Shown: positions 14,545-18,421 of the stretch, one piece after another
Numbering within the stretch: position 1 is the first letter of the stretch
Layout: each line of letters opens with the position of its first letter
DNA from: Candidatus Hermodarchaeota archaeon
GTDB lineage: Archaea > Asgardarchaeota > Hermodarchaeia > Hermodarchaeales > Hermodarchaeaceae
Length of the DNA: 18,421 nucleotides
Assembly (NCBI GenBank): GCA_016840185.1
Contig: JAEOSV010000056.1
Span: forward strand, 1-18,421
Direction: 5' to 3'
The notes under the pieces: generated by a model
The model's input: the letters and a program-made list of their open reading frames with translations, nothing else
Database searches by the model: none
Told to the model about the DNA's origin: nothing
Made by a program: the position numbers and the translations under genes

Positions 14545-15165
14545 ATGGCAGAAAATAGCAATTCAACGCATTCTGTTCGTATTGCACGTATTCTTTCCAA
14601 CCTCCTTTCTCCCCCAGTCATTGCCTTTGGCACAGTGCTGGTCTTTGCATTATTTTCTCCCATTGGAACTGGGCTTCTTCTATCTTGGCAGTCTTTTTTG
14701 GTTGGACTTGTTTTTTTAGTTATAGGTCCCATTGTTCCGTTATCCCTAATGGTGGCTCGGGGGAAGATAACCTTTGATGTGAAAAATCGACGTGATCGCC
14801 CCCTGCTTTATCTTGTAGCCATTCTTTCCTATCTCGGTGGGGCATGGGTGGCATGGTTTTATTATAATCATGCAATGGCAGTTATTGCGGTTGCTTACGC
14901 CGGAGTAACCTCAGTGATTGCAATCGTGAGTTTGTTTTGGAAAGTCTCCGCTCATGCTGCAGGAGTTGCAGGACCAATTACTGGGTTAATTTGGGCCTAT
15001 GGAGTTTTTCTGCTCCCTGTAATGCTCTTAGCGATTATTGTATCATGGTCTCGATGGAAATTAAAACTCCACACGCCCCTACAACTTCTTGCTGGTATCC
15101 TTATTGCCATCTTGGTAACTGCAAGTGTTTATTGGATTCTTTGGGGATTTCCTACAGTTCTGTAG
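14545..15165 (+). CDS. PAP2-type membrane phosphatase
   Basis: 206 residues with about six hydrophobic segments. Divergent PAP2 phosphatase motifs are present: K80-x4-RP (normally K-x6-RP), SAH with His137 in place of PSGH, and SR-x5-H-T-P-L-Q (Arg170, His176). The last motif ends in Gln180 where the classical motif has Asp; HTxxQ is known from the dolichyl-diphosphatase branch of the superfamily. It may hydrolyse a prenyl or dolichyl diphosphate or another lipid phosphate at the membrane. The ATG at 14545 is preceded by GAGTG at 8 bases; a TTG at 14542 would add one residue. It lies 30 bp after AOR, so it is probably in that operon with no obvious metabolic link. It ends 12 bp from the convergent giant gene. 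Confidence 0.65.
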   Translation: MAENSNSTHSVRIARILSNLLSPPVIAFGTVLVFALFSPIGTGLLLSWQSFLVGLVFLVIGPIVPLSLMVARGKITFDVKNRRDRPLLYLVAILSYLGGAWVAWFYYNHAMAVIAVAYAGVTSVIAIVSLFWKVSAHAAGVAGPITGLIWAYGVFLLPVMLLAIIVSWSRWKLKLHTPLQLLAGILIAILVTASVYWILWGFPTVL

Positions 15166-15177
15166 GTCCAATTGATT

Positions 15178-18100
15178 TTACGCTATTTGAATAGTCAAAT
15201 CAATTGTATCTGGGAACCTGTTGCTTAACCCAAGCTCATAGATGAGTATCCCTCGGTCTTCTCGCTGTTCCGCAACCGTAGGTCGTCGTGGAAGTTCTAC
15301 TTGAGCCCCTGAGAGTTGTATCATAACTCCTTCGGGTCCTTGAGATAGCGCCTCGGTTGCTAAAACTTGTAACGATAGCGTTGCTGTTAGGTCCTCTGTT
15401 GGAATTAACCAAATTCCAATCGAAACAGAATCCTCTGTGGGGTTGTGAAGTGTAAGCCAGGTGTGAAGTTGGTTGCCTGAATAAATACTGCACAATATGG
15501 GAGTCATGTCATACCAGATAAGCTCCATGGCCTTTGTTGATGGGCGAAGGTAGGGGAATGTGCGAATTTTACGCAGAACCTGCCCGTCGATTGATACTTC
15601 ATGTTCAACCTGAAGGCTGATTCGAAAATGTTCATCAGCTAATGTGAAACTGGTTTCAGCTTCTTCTAACCGAAAACCGGCGTTGAGTAACGAATCGTCA
15701 CCCAGTTGGAACGCCCATTGGCGTTCTAATTGCTGTGCTAATTTCGATTGTTCTTGTGAACCAATTTGGCTAGCTTCATGTAATATTTCAGAAAGCCGTC
15801 GCCGAACAGCATCGAGGTTTGCCTTGCCTTGACCTAGAAGGGTAAAAGCAAGAGGTACCTGCGCGTTTAATATCCTCGAGGCTTTTAACCGATTTATCAC
15901 ATCGGCTTCTGAATTCTGTAATGCCTGTACGGCTTCGTTGTAAGTTTGATCCCAGTCCTCAAATATGGTAATTTGTGCTGCCAGCGCTGAAGTTACTCTT
16001 AGGCGTGATCGCATGAGTTGGTCATATTGGGATAAAACTGCTTCAATGTCATCAGAATCTCCTTCGCTAGCCGCAGCTTGCAATGCCTTTTGAATCTGGG
16101 TGGTTGCTCTTCGAAGCAACCGGGTTTGCGAACTTTTGGTTGAGGTGAGTGTTGCAAGCTTAGCAGTAGCCGTTCCTGCTGCGCTTAGAGCTAGAATCTC
16201 ATTACGTGAATCTCTTTTAACTGCCGCAGCTTTTGCCAGTGTTTGGGCTAATTGCTCCCCTTGGGTTAGCAGTTGTTCCCATTGTGATTCATCTGCAGGT
16301 TTTTCATCATAAACCAATGCGTTTACGTTTCGTAATAACAAGAAAGCAAAGGGATAAGCTTCACCAGTTAACTCCGTAGATGAAGGCATAAACGTGAATG
16401 TTTGTTCAGCAAAGTCTCGTGCATCATCCTTCAGTTTCTGAATTTCTGGTACTACCGTTAAACTGCTTATCCGCTGAAGTAGAATCCACACCAGTAGCGA
16501 ACCTGCCTTCAAAGCCTGTACTTTTTGTCGACCTTTCGCTTGTGCGACCATTGCAGTGGTTGCATAATCTTCCATCTTGTCAAGATCTTTAGTGAGGAAA
16601 GTCGCTGTGATTTTACCTGAGGACTTGGGAGATACCTTTGAGAGTAAAAGCTGTAGAGCGAGTTGAGCCCGTATCTGCGGATCCTTTGTTTGGAAGTACA
16701 GTTGTTCGTTGAGTTGGTTGCTCTGTTCCATTAGTCGATGCCCTGAGTCAGTCAATCTGTCAGGGGGTCTCTGCGCTAGTTGCTGCACAACTTGAGAAAC
16801 GACTTCAAGATCTTGTTCGTTAATTTTCGTAGAGGAAGTCATTTCTGGTATGAGTTGAGACGCATACTCGGCTGCAGTATTCAGTAGGGTGTCCTTCTCT
16901 TCTTCCGATGCTACCTCAAAAAGGCGCATAAGGGCTTGAATGAGCTCACGAGTGAGGGTTTGATAAGTCTCAGGCGTCGCCCCTAATTGTTGTAATTGGT
17001 GCAAGGCGGTTTGTTGGAATTTCAGATGTAATTTTGCTAAGGAATAACGCGCATCTCGGGAATCTAACTTTGGCATTAATCTTGCCAGCAGTGCATCAAT
17101 CCGCTTTGAAATTCGAAGAATGAGGTTTTGATCTGCTGGTCGATCTAAAAGTGGTATAGTACGTATGAGCGTTTTGAGTGCACCTGTTATCGCTTCTTCA
17201 AGGAGTTGTGGAGGGTCAAAGGGAACCTCTCCAAGAAGGAGCATAATATGATCAAGCTGCTTGACTGCTCCACTTAAATCATCCAGAGCCCGATAATGAA
17301 AAACAGCGGTCCGCGCAAAACGCAAACTGCGTAACAAATCATCTCCCAGTGCTTTACTGGACTTCCCCTGAGCTAGCTCAAACCATATTTTGCTTGCTCG
17401 TGTACCAAATTTCGCCGTTGAAAAGGCATCACGGAGTTCAATAGCTGCGTTCATAGCCGTCGTGATATGCTTGAGTTGTGATGACCGGAGCTTCTTGGTT
17501 GACATCGTTTGTTGGAGACGCTCCTTCAAATGCTCTTCACTGACATCTAAGACCTTTAGGTCATCAATTGCTTGGAGTGCAACAGCAATTGTTTTCCCTT
17601 TCTCTTCACCCCGGTCCTCCATGGTTTTGAAGAGGGCTTTCCACTGCCGAGTAAGTTTTCGTAACAAAACGATTTGTTTGGTTGGTTCCTCCTCCTCAGC
17701 TAATGCCGTGATGATTTCCTTAGACTTTGAGGTTTGATAAGCAAGAAGGGAGCTGCGTTGAAATTTTTCAGAAAATTCGACCAATTGTTCCAATTCTGCC
17801 TTCATTGTGGTTTCTGGAATGATGATGAGACGATGTAGTAATATTTGGAGAACTTTCTCTATTGTGGGGGCCTCAGTTGTTTCTAAATTTTCCAGAATGG
17901 TTGCAATCGCGGAGGCTTCAAGGGCAATGAGTTCGTTCCGGTAATCTCCTGCTGGAACGATTCCTAACAGCCAGTGAACCTTCCATAATCGGGCTAACGG
18001 TTCGACTTTTCGTTTGGCTGTTATCTCCGTTAAGGTCGTCTCCAAATGATTACGACCAAATTGTCGTACTTCAAGGGCTTCCCGAATTGTAAGGTCAGCG

Positions 18101-18252
18101 TTTTTCGCGAACATAACGGCGTCTTGAAGTTTATTTTCAGCAAGAAAGAGTTGGGAGAGTTCACTAATTCCTTGGGTTTCTAACTTGCGACGGAGTTTAG
18201 CGGGAAGCTTCGTTAAGTCTGATAAGGGGATGGATGGGTCAAAGCCAACCAT
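15178..18252 (-). CDS. giant alpha-helical (solenoid-like) protein with C-terminal beta-rich domain, unknown family
   Basis: About 1024 residues and no family that I recognise. There is no signal peptide or membrane segment. Residues about 8-45 (PLSDLTKLPAKLRRKLETQG, then ISELSQLFLA) look like a helix-hairpin-helix-type motif. Residues about 60-870 are almost continuous amphipathic helices rich in Leu, Ala, Gln, Glu and Thr, suggesting a TPR- or HEAT-like solenoid. From about residue 876 the pattern changes to alternating strands (FRISLQVEHEVSIDGQVL, TWLTLHNPTEDSVSIGIWLI, GILIYELGLSNRFPDTIDL), suggesting a beta-sandwich of about 150 residues. The ATG at 18252 was preferred to GTG 18264 because GGTG lies 6 bases before it. 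It diverges from the right-edge gene. The function is unknown; a scaffold role is inference from shape alone. Confidence 0.8.
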   Translation of the reverse strand: MVGFDPSIPLSDLTKLPAKLRRKLETQGISELSQLFLAENKLQDAVMFAKNADLTIREALEVRQFGRNHLETTLTEITAKRKVEPLARLWKVHWLLGIVPAGDYRNELIALEASAIATILENLETTEAPTIEKVLQILLHRLIIIPETTMKAELEQLVEFSEKFQRSSLLAYQTSKSKEIITALAEEEEPTKQIVLLRKLTRQWKALFKTMEDRGEEKGKTIAVALQAIDDLKVLDVSEEHLKERLQQTMSTKKLRSSQLKHITTAMNAAIELRDAFSTAKFGTRASKIWFELAQGKSSKALGDDLLRSLRFARTAVFHYRALDDLSGAVKQLDHIMLLLGEVPFDPPQLLEEAITGALKTLIRTIPLLDRPADQNLILRISKRIDALLARLMPKLDSRDARYSLAKLHLKFQQTALHQLQQLGATPETYQTLTRELIQALMRLFEVASEEEKDTLLNTAAEYASQLIPEMTSSTKINEQDLEVVSQVVQQLAQRPPDRLTDSGHRLMEQSNQLNEQLYFQTKDPQIRAQLALQLLLSKVSPKSSGKITATFLTKDLDKMEDYATTAMVAQAKGRQKVQALKAGSLLVWILLQRISSLTVVPEIQKLKDDARDFAEQTFTFMPSSTELTGEAYPFAFLLLRNVNALVYDEKPADESQWEQLLTQGEQLAQTLAKAAAVKRDSRNEILALSAAGTATAKLATLTSTKSSQTRLLRRATTQIQKALQAAASEGDSDDIEAVLSQYDQLMRSRLRVTSALAAQITIFEDWDQTYNEAVQALQNSEADVINRLKASRILNAQVPLAFTLLGQGKANLDAVRRRLSEILHEASQIGSQEQSKLAQQLERQWAFQLGDDSLLNAGFRLEEAETSFTLADEHFRISLQVEHEVSIDGQVLRKIRTFPYLRPSTKAMELIWYDMTPILCSIYSGNQLHTWLTLHNPTEDSVSIGIWLIPTEDLTATLSLQVLATEALSQGPEGVMIQLSGAQVELPRRPTVAEQREDRGILIYELGLSNRFPDTIDLTIQIA

Positions 18253-18332
18253 AGTATTCACCACTTTACACTAGGTAGAGGCGCAAAACACGAATAAGAA
18301 ATTAGTTTGTTGTTCAAAGTCACAAACCTCTC

Positions 18333-18421
18333 ATGCTCGTATCTCCTCTACTAGTGTGGAACGCTATGAGTGTAGAATTAATTGAGGAAGTAAAAAGTTA
18401 TGCACCTGAAGCATGTGTGAA
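18333..18421 (+). CDS. start of a gene cut off by the window, possibly a JAMM/MPN protein
   Basis: Twenty-nine codons run open to the right edge. From the ATG at 18333 they begin MLVSPLLVWNAM, with alternative starts GTG 18354 and ATG 18366. The stretch continues SVELIEEVKSYAPEAC. The spacing of a hydrophobic strand, a helix and P-x-E-x-C resembles the first 25 residues of JAMM (JAB1/MPN/Mov34) metalloproteases, where a Gly usually follows the Cys. The diagnostic zinc motif would lie outside the window, so this is only a suggestion. No clear Shine-Dalgarno was seen; about 80 bp separate it from the divergent giant gene. Confidence 0.4.
   Translation, partial: MLVSPLLVWNAMSVELIEEVKSYAPEACV

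Noticed and set aside
17390..17737. Plus-strand ORF of 115 codons and similar ones within the giant gene
   Set aside because: Shadow of a long open frame whose helical periodicity and uniform composition support the minus strand.
1..18421. CRISPR arrays, insertion sequences, integrase or phage genes
   Set aside because: No regularly spaced repeats, transposase motifs or terminal inverted repeats were seen; gene content is chromosomal in character.

Overview
The window looks like a piece of an archaeal chromosome. It carries an L35Ae ribosomal protein, a GTPBP1-type translational GTPase, a PAC2-family protein, a TET-type M42 aminopeptidase, a tungsten aldehyde:ferredoxin oxidoreductase and a class III (anaerobic) ribonucleotide reductase. 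It also has many small winged-helix proteins, GTG/TTG starts, and TATA-like boxes about 25 bp upstream of leaderless or short-leader starts. The roadblock/LC7 protein, the Lys-rich tail on L35Ae and a giant alpha-solenoid protein would suit an Asgard-type archaeon. That placement is inference, because each of these also occurs elsewhere. AOR, class III RNR and oxygen-independent sugar breakdown point to an anaerobe.

Layout. 1-3712 (minus): a glutaredoxin-like protein overlapping nrdD, then a tandem zinc-ribbon protein, then a PAC2-family protein running off the left edge. 3713-4163: a 450-bp stretch with no convincing gene but with four self-complementary segments, possibly a structured RNA or leader. 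4164-5472: a stand-alone asparagine-synthase-type PP-loop protein (plus) convergent with a roadblock/LC7 protein (minus). 5629-8187: L35Ae, then three small winged-helix proteins, the last overlapping a two-helix membrane protein. 8203-11755 (minus): an apparent operon of M42 aminopeptidase, HAD phosphatase and GTPBP1-like GTPase. 11858-15165 (plus): an operon of deoxyribose-phosphate aldolase, AOR and a PAP2-type membrane phosphatase. 15178-18252 (minus): a roughly 1024-residue, mostly helical protein ending in a beta-rich domain, with no family I recognise. At the right edge a divergent gene begins that may be a JAMM/MPN protein.

How the genes may work together. The redoxin next to nrdD suggests a thiol-reduced rather than formate-driven class III reductase; no activase gene (nrdG) is visible. 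DeoC releases acetaldehyde and glyceraldehyde-3-phosphate, and the AOR encoded 11 bp downstream could oxidise the acetaldehyde to acetate while reducing ferredoxin. The most novel items are the giant solenoid plus beta-domain protein, the structured 3975-4151 interval, the Cys-rich tail on DeoC, and the winged-helix/membrane-protein pair with a large palindrome upstream.

I saw no rRNA, tRNA, CRISPR array, insertion sequence or phage gene. All functional calls come from reading motifs by eye, without database searches.
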